From assembly GCA_021324855.1 (NCBI GenBank), contig JAJPIG010000020.1:62001-126000 (forward strand): DNA of 64,000 bases. Reading direction: 5' to 3'. The notes under the pieces were generated by a model that did not search any database, was not told the DNA's origin, and saw only the letters and a list, made by a program, of their open reading frames with translations. Both the position numbers and the translations under genes were made by a program. This DNA comes from Pseudomonadota bacterium (GTDB lineage: Bacteria > Desulfobacterota > Binatia > Binatales > Binataceae). Positions 26,576-35,385 of this stretch are shown piece after piece. How positions within the stretch are numbered: position 1 is the first letter of the stretch; the number at the start of each line of letters is the position of its first letter.

Positions 26576-27294
26576 CTTCCAATGCGCAACCGTCGGAGCA
26601 ATGCGGCCGTCCGCGGACAGGGATGGGGAGAACCAAGCGGCATCATTCGAAGGCCGCCGAACTTCCGACGGCTATCAAGATGTCTGCTGAGCAAAACCAA
26701 GTCTTCCGAACGGTCCACGTCGTACCACCATGGGCCCAGTGAATACGGCACGCCGATACGGCGGAGGCGTCTCAGTGTCAGAGCCAGAACCCGCGAGCTC
26801 CCCCAGGGAATCCCGGTGAATACATCCGGCACATTGCCGCAGATGCCGAGCAGATAATATCCACCATCGAGCGCGGGACTCACAACCACAGGTCCATCCT
26901 CCAGCAACTCTACGTTACGCGCGAGAAGCCGCAGCGGCAGGGAGGGTGTGTCGGTGCCGAACAAAACGGCGCCACCATTCCTGGTGAGCGGTTTCAATGA
27001 GCGTTGCATTCGCATTCCGAGGTTGCCCGAGCCTTGGTCTATCACACGCGCCCCGAACTCCCGCGCCAGTGCGCGAAAATAAGCACTTCGCGGCGCATTC
27101 TGACCGCCGCTTCCGGCGATAATCAGCTCCCTGGGCGACAGTCGTACGGCCTTCGCAAGCGCATCGCGGATGAAGGCGTCGGCCAGTGCTGCGGCCGTCC
27201 GGGCGCCGAGCGCACCGATCAGCCGCGTTTTGGTTTGACCGGGAACCGGCTCGCGCGCGAACACCACGATTCGGACATCTCTCATCGCCTTCAT
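26572..27294 (-). CDS. DUF2064 transferase, rSAM/selenodomain-associated type 1
   Basis: 240-residue nucleotidyl/glycosyl-transferase-like protein. It starts VRIVVFAREPVPGQTKTRL, then GAVLFGTDTPSLP and VVVSPALDGGYYLLGI, the normal blocks of the rSAM/selenodomain-associated transferase 1 (DUF2064) family. Directly upstream of, and overlapping, the glycosyltransferase. Together with the ArsS-like gene and the TVP38-rhodanese gene it makes the typical gene neighbourhood. Substrate unknown; a cofactor or sugar-nucleotide role is inferred. Confidence 0.88.
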   Translation of the reverse strand: MKAMRDVRIVVFAREPVPGQTKTRLIGALGARTAAALADAFIRDALAKAVRLSPRELIIAGSGGQNAPRSAYFRALAREFGARVIDQGSGNLGMRMQRSLKPLTRNGGAVLFGTDTPSLPLRLLARNVELLEDGPVVVSPALDGGYYLLGICGNVPDVFTGIPWGSSRVLALTLRRLRRIGVPYSLGPWWYDVDRSEDLVLLSRHLDSRRKFGGLRMMPLGSPHPCPRTAALLRRLRIGR

Positions 27295-27298
27295 CAGC

Positions 27299-27454
27299 TT
27301 GATTTATTGCAGAGACCGCGAATAAATAGCGCCTCCTCCGTCGGCCCGCGGATCTCTTCAATCTTGCCGTCGATGGTTTCGAGCAACTCCGCCTTGGGCG
27401 TCGCGCCGTTCTCACGTTAGTGAACGATGCCACGCGGGGGACAAAAGTCTGCAT
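27299..27454 (-). pseudogene. possible frameshifted small gene or gene fragment
   Basis: Between the transferase and the RND adaptor, one minus frame from ATG 27454 reads MQTFVPRVASFTNV. After a shift near 27413 another reads ENGATPKAELLETIDGKIEE and continues to EALFIRGLC before its stop. The second stretch has strong GC at third positions, as real genes here do. I do not recognise the protein. It could be a broken small gene, a relic of a longer one, or chance. Confidence 0.3.
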
Positions 27455-27485
27455 CTCACGCCTGTGGCCACTTCCAAAAACCAGC

Positions 27486-28592
27486 TCATCGCGCCCCGGC
27501 GATGATACGCGCCCGGACGCGCTCGCCGTCCGCCAGATTGGCGGAAGGCTCGGCCATGACCAGGTCGCCTGCGAAAAGCTGGCCGAAGATCTGAACCAGG
27601 TCGCCCATCGTTTTCCCGCGCGTTACGGAGACCCGCTGTACCTGACCATTGCTCACGCGTTCCACAAAAGGATTCGCTCCGCCACCAATCGCAGAGCCCG
27701 GGACAAACAACGATGGCGTCGCGCTTTCGACCGGCCATAGCGCTTCCACGAACATTCCGGGGTCGAGCAAGTACTGCTTCTGATAGACGTCGGCTTCAAC
27801 CGGCATGGTGCGCGTAGCGCGATCGAGAGCATGCGAAACCCGGCTTATGGTGCCTGCGAAGTACCGGCCGGGAAAGGCCGATGTAGTGAACTTTACAGTT
27901 CTGCCTTCGGGAATCAGATCAGCATCGGCTTGCGGAACGGGAACGACCAACCGGAGGTGGTCGATCTGTTCCAGGCGCAGCATCGGTACTGCAGCGGCAA
28001 GCGGCTCGCTTGGTGGACCGACGAGGGCGCCGGGATGAATGTTGCGTTCGGTGATAATTCCGGAGAAGGGAGCTCGAATCGTAAGATATCCGGCCAGCGT
28101 CTTCAGGGACCGAACGCGCTCCTGGTCGCTCCTGTATGCCTGCTCGGCGAGTTCGAGTTCGTTGGCCGAAACTGATCCAGGCGTGTGCGAAGCCTTGAGC
28201 AAGCGCCGGTACGTCGCCTGGTCACCAACCATTGTCGCCTGTGCCTGGGCGGTTTGGGCCAGCAGTTCTGGGGCGGATATTTGTACCAGGATCTGGCCCT
28301 CGCGCACGATCGATCCCCGGTCAACGTCGATGTGTTCGACGAAACCTTGCACCTTCGGATAAATCGCGACCACCTGCCACGGTGTCAGTTCAGCGGGCAG
28401 ACGTTCGGTCTCTGAAAGCTGCTTAGAGACCACCCGCACAACGTCGACGAATGGCGCGGCTGTCTTCACCGAAGCCGGCTGCTTTTGGCCGGATGCCAAG
28501 GTGGGGCCGTCGAGCAGCAGTATGAAGACCAACGTCGTCGCAAAGCGACCTGTTTTATGCGGCAACACCCTTAACAGGGATTTGAATTTCAT
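27486..28592 (-). CDS. RND efflux periplasmic adaptor (membrane fusion protein)
   Basis: 368 residues. N-terminal signal/anchor (TTLVFILLLDGPTLASG), barrel-sandwich halves (VVAIYPKVQGFVEHIDVDRGS; IRAPFSGIITERNIHPGALV), helical hairpin between, then beta-barrel and membrane-proximal domains. Couples the inner-membrane RND pump to the outer-membrane channel. It overlaps the permease gene by four bases and is last in the PadR-TolC-RND-adaptor operon. Confidence 0.92.
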   Translation of the reverse strand: MKFKSLLRVLPHKTGRFATTLVFILLLDGPTLASGQKQPASVKTAAPFVDVVRVVSKQLSETERLPAELTPWQVVAIYPKVQGFVEHIDVDRGSIVREGQILVQISAPELLAQTAQAQATMVGDQATYRRLLKASHTPGSVSANELELAEQAYRSDQERVRSLKTLAGYLTIRAPFSGIITERNIHPGALVGPPSEPLAAAVPMLRLEQIDHLRLVVPVPQADADLIPEGRTVKFTTSAFPGRYFAGTISRVSHALDRATRTMPVEADVYQKQYLLDPGMFVEALWPVESATPSLFVPGSAIGGGANPFVERVSNGQVQRVSVTRGKTMGDLVQIFGQLFAGDLVMAEPSANLADGERVRARIIAGAR

Positions 28593-31500
28593 CGCCGACT
28601 TTCTGCAAAGGCGCTTTCAGGATCGTCCGGATCCAGCGAGTTGGAATGCATCGGGCGGTCGGGGGTCAGGAGGACGAAAATCGATGGCAGAACCAGCAAG
28701 GTCGCGAGCAGCGACGCCAGCAGGCCGCCTATGACTGCCCGGCCCAACGGCGCGGTCTGTGCGCCGCCGGCGCCGAGTCCCGATGCCATCGGCAGCATCC
28801 CGGCGACCATCGCCAGGGTGGTCATCAGGATTGGCCGCAGCCGGCGCTGGGCGGCTTCCGTGATCGCGCTCAACGGACGTTCTCCCGCCCGGCGCCGGTC
28901 CCGCGCAAAGGTAATGAGGAGCACTGCGTTGGCAACCGCCACCCCGACCGCCATGATGGCGCCCATGAACGATTCGACGTTCAGCGTGGTGCCCGTGGCG
29001 AGAAGTATCAACACAACCCCGGCCAGAACGGCAGGCACGGTCGAGACCACTGCACAAGCGTCGCGGATGGACTCAAAGTTGGCCGCGAGCACCAAAAGCA
29101 CCACTACAATTGCGAGCAGCAGGCCGGAACGAAGACTGGCAAGCGTACTCAACATTTGCGCCAGTTGCCCGCGGTTTTCGACCGTGACGCCCCGAGGCGG
29201 CGCGCCAAGCGACGCGATTGCGCGCTCAACGTCAGTAGCCGCCCGGCCATAATCATCGCCGACAATATTGGCTGCTACGTTGAGGCTGCGCTGGTTGTTG
29301 AGGTGATCAATCTCACCCATCGTCCTTCCGGGCGATACCGTCGCGACATCAGAAACCAGCGGACGCTGGGCGCCGATCGGCATCACCGGCAAATGGCGCA
29401 AAGCGCCGTCGATTGCGAGATCTGTGGGCGGCACCCTCACTTCAACCGGATAAGGGATGCCGGTTCCTGGGTCGACCCAGTAGTTGCGGCTGATCAGCAC
29501 GCTGGTGGCGGTTGCATCGATAACCGATGTTGCAACCTGATGGATCGTTACTCCGAGCTGGCCGGCCAGAACGCGATTGATGTCTACGTTCACCGTCGGA
29601 TAGTCGAGTGATTCCGGGATTTGTACGTCACGCAGTTCCGGAATGCCCTTGAGGGCGGTTTGGAGTTTCTCGGTGTAGGGCAGAAGCGAGTCGAAGTTCT
29701 TCCCCCAGACCGTTACTTGAACCGGGGTCGGAGAGCCAAAATTTAGAATTTGCGAGACGATATCTCCCGCTTCGAACGAAAAGCGCACGCCGGGAAAATC
29801 GTGCGCAAGCTTCCCGCGCAATTCTTCCTCCAGTGCCTCCAGGGAAAGGCGTCGGCCCGGGCCGAGTGCAACTTCGAGGACGGCATCCTGTGGCCCGCTG
29901 TTGAAAAGCGAGATCAGATTCACCGGGTATTGCCAGTTCGGAACGCCTATTGTGGCCAGGGTGAGATGCACCTTACCGGGCCGTACTTCGTCGCTGATTT
30001 CCTTCTCCACGCGCTGCACGATTGCCTGAGTATGCGCGAGGTCAGTGCCCGCCGGGGCCCGGATGCGCAACTGGAATTGTCCCGTGTCGACCTTAGGAAA
30101 GAGCTCCGTGCCCAATCTTCCAGCGCCAACCAATGAAATTACGACCACCGCAATGTAAACGCCGGCCACTCTCCAGGGCCGAGCAAGGAATCGCCTGACG
30201 ATCTCCCGGTAACTGCCACGCACGCGTTCGAAGAATGTTTCAGCGCGTTGATCGACGCGACTATCATGCCGCGTCTCCAGAAACCACAGTGAAAGTACCG
30301 GCAAGACCGTCGTCGATACCATGTAAGAGGCAATCATCGAGAAGACCACCGCCAGCGCCAGCGGCGGGAACAGGGCGCTTCCGATTCCGGTCATAAAGAA
30401 CGACGGGATGAAGACCGCAATGATGCACACCACGGCGATGAAGCGCGGTTCAATCACTTCGCTCATGCCGTCGGCAACGGCGCGCGCAATTCCGCTGCCG
30501 CCGGCGAGATGCGCGTGGATGTTCTCGATCGCGACGGTCGCTTCATCGACGAGAATTCCGACCGCCAGCGCCAACCCACCCAGCGTCATGATGTCGATCG
30601 ACTCGCCGACGAGCCGAAGCCCGATGAAGGCACTCATGATCGAGAGCGGGATCGTGATCACGACAATCAGCGCCGAGCGCCAGTCGGCGAGAAACAGAAG
30701 GACCATTAGGCTGGTCAGTATCGCGCCCAGCGTGCCTTCGAAAACAAGATCACGAATCGCATTCTTCACGTACACCGACTGATCGAACGCAAAGCCAAGG
30801 TCTATGGCGGCGGGCAACATCGCGCGCATCCGTGGCAGCGCCGCTTTGACCGCGTTAACGACTCCCAGGGTGGACGCTCCAGCGCGCATGATGACCGGCA
30901 TGTAGACGGTCGGCCGCCCGTTGACCAGAGCGATCTGAGTCTGGATATCGGTGCCGTCGTAAACTCGTCCCAGATCGCGGATGAAGACCGTTGGACCGGC
31001 ACCCAATCTCAGCGGAACGTTGCCCAGGTCGCTGACCACCTCGGCCATCGCGTTCGTATGCACGATGGCGCTCAGGTCGCCCACCGGCATGTTGCCCGAC
31101 GGAAGCGTCAGGTTTGAGTTCAGCACAGCCTGAACCACATCGGCGGGCGACACTCCGTATGACTGCATGCGGTCAGGGTCCAGATCGAAGACCACGGTTC
31201 GTACTTTGCCGCCAAAGGGCGGAGGTGCGGAGACGCCCGGCAGTGTGCCAAGCATCGGCCGAATCCGGTAAAGGGCGGCGTCCTGCACTTGCGACTCGCT
31301 CAGGGTCCTGCTCGAAAAAACCAGCTTTCCAACCGGTAGCGAGCCGGCGTCGAATCGCAATATGAAAGCTGGCAGCGTACCCGGCGGCATAAAGGAAGTC
31401 GCCCGAAACGTCATCGCCGTGACCTGCGCCATGGCTTGTGCGATGTCGGTGCCGGGATGGAAATAGAGCTTGAGTAGAGCTGCGCCTTGAATTGACTGAG

Positions 31501-31744
31501 ACTCGATATGATCCAGCCCCATGATGTAGAGGAAGTGATATTCGTAATAGGTGACGAACTGGCTCTCCATCTGGCTCGGCGCCATGCCGGCATACGGCTG
31601 CACCACATAGATCACGGGGATGCCCAGCGTAGGGAAGATATTCGCGGGAGCCTTGCTGACCGCCATGTAGGCGCCGAGCAAAAGGGCAACGGCGACCACC
31701 ATCACGCTGATCGGGCGGCGCAGCGCCAACCTCACGAGCCACAT
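28589..31744 (-). CDS. efflux RND transporter permease
   Basis: 1051 residues with the RND layout: TM1, a large periplasmic loop, TM2-6, a second loop, TM7-12. The TM4 proton-relay region reads GILVDEATVAIEN, with Asp-Glu where AcrB has Asp-Asp. The N-terminal RRPISVMVVAVALLLG is typical. Substrate cannot be predicted; closer to drug/lipid (HAE) pumps than to heavy-metal CusA by eye. Starts two bases after the TolC gene stop. Confidence 0.93.
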   Translation of the reverse strand: MWLVRLALRRPISVMVVAVALLLGAYMAVSKAPANIFPTLGIPVIYVVQPYAGMAPSQMESQFVTYYEYHFLYIMGLDHIESQSIQGAALLKLYFHPGTDIAQAMAQVTAMTFRATSFMPPGTLPAFILRFDAGSLPVGKLVFSSRTLSESQVQDAALYRIRPMLGTLPGVSAPPPFGGKVRTVVFDLDPDRMQSYGVSPADVVQAVLNSNLTLPSGNMPVGDLSAIVHTNAMAEVVSDLGNVPLRLGAGPTVFIRDLGRVYDGTDIQTQIALVNGRPTVYMPVIMRAGASTLGVVNAVKAALPRMRAMLPAAIDLGFAFDQSVYVKNAIRDLVFEGTLGAILTSLMVLLFLADWRSALIVVITIPLSIMSAFIGLRLVGESIDIMTLGGLALAVGILVDEATVAIENIHAHLAGGSGIARAVADGMSEVIEPRFIAVVCIIAVFIPSFFMTGIGSALFPPLALAVVFSMIASYMVSTTVLPVLSLWFLETRHDSRVDQRAETFFERVRGSYREIVRRFLARPWRVAGVYIAVVVISLVGAGRLGTELFPKVDTGQFQLRIRAPAGTDLAHTQAIVQRVEKEISDEVRPGKVHLTLATIGVPNWQYPVNLISLFNSGPQDAVLEVALGPGRRLSLEALEEELRGKLAHDFPGVRFSFEAGDIVSQILNFGSPTPVQVTVWGKNFDSLLPYTEKLQTALKGIPELRDVQIPESLDYPTVNVDINRVLAGQLGVTIHQVATSVIDATATSVLISRNYWVDPGTGIPYPVEVRVPPTDLAIDGALRHLPVMPIGAQRPLVSDVATVSPGRTMGEIDHLNNQRSLNVAANIVGDDYGRAATDVERAIASLGAPPRGVTVENRGQLAQMLSTLASLRSGLLLAIVVVLLVLAANFESIRDACAVVSTVPAVLAGVVLILLATGTTLNVESFMGAIMAVGVAVANAVLLITFARDRRRAGERPLSAITEAAQRRLRPILMTTLAMVAGMLPMASGLGAGGAQTAPLGRAVIGGLLASLLATLLVLPSIFVLLTPDRPMHSNSLDPDDPESAFAESRR

Positions 31745-31746
31745 GG

Positions 31747-33162
31747 TTAATGACTCCTTTGCGCGGTCTGCCGGTAAAGCGTGAAAAACGGCGCCAGATC
31801 TCCCGCCGCGCGCGACACGAGCAGCATTGCGCGCCAGACGTTTACCCGCGCGACGGCGTTGTCGACCTCCGCCTGTGTCAGCAATTGCTGGGCGTCGGCC
31901 ACGTCGAGCACCGTCATCAACCCCGCACGATAGCGCGAATTGTTCTGGTTCCAGGTGGCGCGTGCGGCGCCTAATTCCAACGGAATGTTCGCCGCGATTT
32001 TCTCCGCCCCTCTAAGCATGGCCTGAGCGCTGTCGAGCTGGTCCTTGATTTGCAACGCGGTCTCTCCGTATTGCGATTCGGCCAGCCGTACGTTGGCAGC
32101 GGCAGCGTGAATGTCGGCACGCGCCGCGAATAATTGCTGAATCGGAATCGTAAAGACCACGCCCGCCGCCCAGTTGAAGGCGTTCGGAAGCGCGCCGCTG
32201 CCCGGGCCGGGAACGGCGCTACTAAACGTAAGCCCCGTGCCGCGCCCGAAGATCCCGGCTACCACATCGAGCCGCGGCAGATACTCGTAACCCGCGGCTC
32301 GCTCCAGCGACTGCGAGGATTTAATCCCTGCCGCAAACTGACGCAGGAACGGATTGCCCGGCGCTACCCCGGTGAATGACGGGATCTGCGGAAGTTGTGC
32401 GAACAGTTGCGAGTCGGCAGTTTCAATCCTTTCATCTCCTGTGATGCCGAGCGCATCGGCGAGCGTGGCTTGCGCAACCTGTTCGTTTTGCTCCGCGGCA
32501 ATCTCCTGATTGCGCGCCAGAGCCAGCGCCGCCAGCGCACGCGACTCGTCGGCTCCGGGCCGCATTCCGCTCGCTACCAGACCGTGAACGGCGGTTTCAA
32601 AGACGTGCGCGCGTTCGACGCCTGCCTTTGTTGCTCGCACCGTCTGAACCGCGGCGACCTCGGCCATGAAGGCGTCGGTAGCGCCGTACGCGACCAACAG
32701 CCTTTGTGCCGTCAGCCCGGCGGCCGCCTGCTGCCGTTTCGCCAAGGTCGCATCGACGATGTTCATTTGCCGCAGCAGGCCTGAAACATTTTCGTCAATG
32801 TAGATGCTGGTGCCGCTGTTCCACGCGCTGGGGCCGAAGCTCCCGGAATTTCGCGGTCCTTCAAAGGCCGGAAACCCCGGCATGGGCAGATACAACCCGG
32901 GAGGATTGTGCGACTGGGCTGCCCGATCAAGCATTTGCGAGGCCTCCACGTCCGGCAGATACCCGACCCGTGCCTGCTCGACGCCGGCTATGCTTCCCTC
33001 TTCAACCGCTCGCTGCGAACGTATGCTTGGATGGTGGGCCAGCGCGTAATCGACGGCCTGGCTTAGAGTTAGTGAGAGCGGCACGCTATCCTCTGCCAGG
33101 CACATTGCGGGTATGAGACCAGAAACAAGGCCCATCCACACAAGCGGCCATTTGATTTTCAT
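31747..33162 (-). CDS. TolC-family outer-membrane efflux protein
   Basis: 471 residues with a signal peptide and two OEP repeats; long helices rich in Ala/Gln and the start SLTLSQAVDYALAHHPSIRS are typical. Provides the outer-membrane channel for the RND pump encoded next. Overlaps the PadR gene by four bases (ATGA), so regulator and exporter are one transcript. Cysteine appears only in the signal peptide. Confidence 0.9.
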   Translation of the reverse strand: MKIKWPLVWMGLVSGLIPAMCLAEDSVPLSLTLSQAVDYALAHHPSIRSQRAVEEGSIAGVEQARVGYLPDVEASQMLDRAAQSHNPPGLYLPMPGFPAFEGPRNSGSFGPSAWNSGTSIYIDENVSGLLRQMNIVDATLAKRQQAAAGLTAQRLLVAYGATDAFMAEVAAVQTVRATKAGVERAHVFETAVHGLVASGMRPGADESRALAALALARNQEIAAEQNEQVAQATLADALGITGDERIETADSQLFAQLPQIPSFTGVAPGNPFLRQFAAGIKSSQSLERAAGYEYLPRLDVVAGIFGRGTGLTFSSAVPGPGSGALPNAFNWAAGVVFTIPIQQLFAARADIHAAAANVRLAESQYGETALQIKDQLDSAQAMLRGAEKIAANIPLELGAARATWNQNNSRYRAGLMTVLDVADAQQLLTQAEVDNAVARVNVWRAMLLVSRAAGDLAPFFTLYRQTAQRSH

Positions 33163-33521
33163 GCTTTAGCGCTCCGTCTTTGGGGCCGCGAAGCCGACCC
33201 TTCCGCTTCTTTCTCGAATAGCTCGGCGAAAAGCTCGCGCACCTTCTCCTTTGCTTCCCGCAGCGTTTCCCGTCCCAGCGGCGTCGCGCGATAAACTCGC
33301 CGCGACCATCTTCCAGAGCGTTCCTCAGTTGAGCGCAGATAGCCCATCTGCTCCATCGAATGGAGCAACGGATAAAGCGCTCCCGGACTCAGCCGATAAC
33401 CATGGCGGCTCAGTTCCTCGATGATGCCGAAGCCGAAGATGGGCCCCTCAACAGCGTGGTGCAGGATGTGGAGCCGGACCAGCCCGGAGTAGAACCAGTG
33501 GTTGCCAACTTTTTGAGTCAA
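33159..33521 (-). CDS. PadR-family transcriptional regulator
   Basis: Winged-helix PadR repressor: LVRLHILHHAVEGPIFGFGI, EELSRHGYRLSPGALYPLL, MEQMGYLRS and a basic C-terminus. The frame opens at 33605, but its first 28 codons run over a palindrome that looks like the operator. A start near TTG 33521 gives a normal PadR N-terminus; the exact start is uncertain. It heads the TolC-RND-adaptor operon and probably represses it until an effector binds. Confidence 0.85.
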   Translation of the reverse strand: MTQKVGNHWFYSGLVRLHILHHAVEGPIFGFGIIEELSRHGYRLSPGALYPLLHSMEQMGYLRSTEERSGRWSRRVYRATPLGRETLREAKEKVRELFAELFEKEAEGSASRPQRRSAKA

Positions 33522-33533
33522 TATCTTTTTTCG

Positions 33534-33550
33534 ATATCGTAAAACGATAC
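33534..33550. promoter_or_regulatory. probable PadR operator palindrome
   Basis: ATATCGT-AAA-ACGATAC: a near-perfect inverted repeat (six of seven pairs, core TATCGT/ACGATA) in an AT-rich patch just upstream of the likely PadR start. Position suggests autoregulation of the efflux operon. Confidence 0.5.
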
Positions 33551-33694
33551 AGAGATCAATGTTGGAGGCTTTCCTCTCCTGGACCTCAGTCTCCTGACGT
33601 CTCACAGCCTTCTAAGCGAACGAGTGCCCGTGGTGGAGATCGGAAACGTGCGGATGCTCCGCGCTGGAAATCGCAGCAATTGTCGGGAGAAAGT

Positions 33695-33780
33695 TGGTGC
33701 CGAGGGCGGGACTTGAACCCGCATGTGGTTGCCCACGGTGGATTTTGAGTCCACTGCGTCTGCCGTTTCGCCACCTCGGC
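33695..33780 (-). tRNA. tRNA-Leu (anticodon CAA)
   Basis: Acceptor arm GCCGAGG/CCTCGGC, discriminator A, encoded CCA at 33695-33697, anticodon loop CTCAAAA (CAA), long variable arm and a T arm with GGTTCAAGTCC: a class II tRNA of 86 bases with CCA. Small ORFs over it are artefacts. No integrase or duplicated tRNA end was seen beside it. Confidence 0.95.
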
Positions 33781-33951
33781 ACTGATCGCGAATTCTGCCA
33801 AGCCCGCGTTGATTCAACAAGTCGCGCAAGGCACCAGTGCCGAGAGAGTATGCCGCCGCGCCTGGTTGATTCACTCCATCATTGATGCTCCTCTCTCGCG
33901 ATGCCTGGAGTAATCGACGGTGAGGGCGATCGCGCCGCGCGAATCAAAAGC

Positions 33952-34482
33952 ATGGGCTTGGGAAAGCAAAGCGACGAAGTTAAACGCGAGAACGCTCAAG
34001 CAAGACCCGATCGGAGGACGCAGCTTCTCCATCGGATTTTTGAGCTGGGCGTGCTGGCAAAAGGCATCGACGGGGCCCTGGAGCTCATTGGAGGCGTTCT
34101 TCTTTTGGTTCTTTCGCCCTCTGCACTAAGGGGCACGATCTTTTTTCTGGTCGAGGGGGAGCTGAAGGAAGATCCCACCGATCTGGTGGCGAATCTGCTG
34201 GTACACAACACCTCAACGATGATCCATTCGCGAGGTGCGGCGAGCCTGTTCCTGCTCGTGCATGGCGCGGTCAAACTCGGGCTGGTTGGCGGACTCGCCA
34301 CTAGAAAATCGTGGTCTTATCCTGCGGCGATTTTGATCTTCACGGGCTTTACGATTTACCAGCTCCACCAGCTTGCGCAGCAATATTCCGGTTTTCTCGG
34401 AATCGTGACCCTGCTCGACATTATCGTCGTCCTGTCGATCGCCGCTGAATACCGTTACGTGAGGAAACGGCAACGGCGGTGA
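33952..34482 (+). CDS. DUF2127 integral membrane protein
   Basis: About 176 residues with four hydrophobic segments. Family traits: LLHRIFELGVLAKGIDGALE at the start, LFLLVHGAVKLGLVGGL in the middle, and FTGFTIYQLHQLAQ. Function of DUF2127 proteins is unknown. ATG at 33952 is used; an earlier ATG at 33901 would add 17 residues. Monocistronic between tRNA-Leu and the hydrolase gene. Confidence 0.8.
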   Translation: MGLGKQSDEVKRENAQARPDRRTQLLHRIFELGVLAKGIDGALELIGGVLLLVLSPSALRGTIFFLVEGELKEDPTDLVANLLVHNTSTMIHSRGAASLFLLVHGAVKLGLVGGLATRKSWSYPAAILIFTGFTIYQLHQLAQQYSGFLGIVTLLDIIVVLSIAAEYRYVRKRQRR

Positions 34483-34650
34483 TTCAAGAGAATTAACCAC
34501 CTGCGCGAGGATCGAGCGGCGGCGCGGGCGGGATGGAGGTTGTTGCGCTCCGGATGCATTTGCGATCGCACGCCGCCGGATGTGAAGATTATTCAACGCC
34601 GCCGCAGCGGTTAAACACGGACGCGGCGAGATCGATTACGGGGTGCTTCC

Positions 34651-35379
34651 GTGGCGTACAATTTTCTGCTGATTCATGGCTCGTGGCACGACGGCGGCGC
34701 GTGGGCTCCCGTCGTTCGCCGGATCGAGAGCAAGGGCCATTATGCTTACGCGCCGACCCTGGCCGGCCATGGCAAAGGCGTGCCCAAAAATGTCAGCCAC
34801 GCCGATCAAGTCAAATCGGTGGTCGATTACGTGATGCAGTGGAAACTGACCGATCTCGTGGTGGTCGGCCACAGCTACGGCGGCACGATCATCGCCAAGC
34901 TAGCCGAATCGATCACCGATCGCATCCGACGCCTGGTTTTCTGGAATGCATTCGTGCCGCTCGATGGCCATTCGCTGCTCGATGAAACGCCGCCGCATTA
35001 CCGCGAGTTGTTCGCCAGGATGGCCGAGGCATCGGGCGACAACACCGTGATGCTGCCGTACCAGATCTGGCGCGAGGCGTTCATCAACGACGCCGACGCG
35101 GAACTGGCGCGCGCCGCGTACGCCACGCTGTCGAGCGAGCCCTATAGCGGCATGACCGACAAGCTCGATTTGAAGAAGTTCTACACGCTCACCATCCCGA
35201 AGAGTTATCTCAATTGCACCGAGGATACTGCGCTGCCGCACGGCGAATGGGGATGGCATCCGCGGATGTCGAGCCGGCTTGGCCTTTATCGGCTGGTGCA
35301 GATGCCGGGGAGCCACGAATCGATCTTCACGCGGCCGATTGAGCTAGCCGACAAGATTATCGAGGCTGGGCGCGACTAG
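34651..35379 (+). CDS. alpha/beta-fold hydrolase
   Basis: 242-residue alpha/beta hydrolase of the short esterase type. FLLIHGSWHDGGAW provides the oxyanion region, VVGHSYGGTI carries nucleophile Ser75, and GSHESIF near the C-terminus supplies the catalytic histidine. Starts with GTG at 34651. Substrate unknown; similar proteins include ester and salicylate-type esterases. Convergent with the RND gene. Confidence 0.87.
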   Translation: MAYNFLLIHGSWHDGGAWAPVVRRIESKGHYAYAPTLAGHGKGVPKNVSHADQVKSVVDYVMQWKLTDLVVVGHSYGGTIIAKLAESITDRIRRLVFWNAFVPLDGHSLLDETPPHYRELFARMAEASGDNTVMLPYQIWREAFINDADAELARAAYATLSSEPYSGMTDKLDLKKFYTLTIPKSYLNCTEDTALPHGEWGWHPRMSSRLGLYRLVQMPGSHESIFTRPIELADKIIEAGRD

Positions 35380-35385
35380 AGCATC

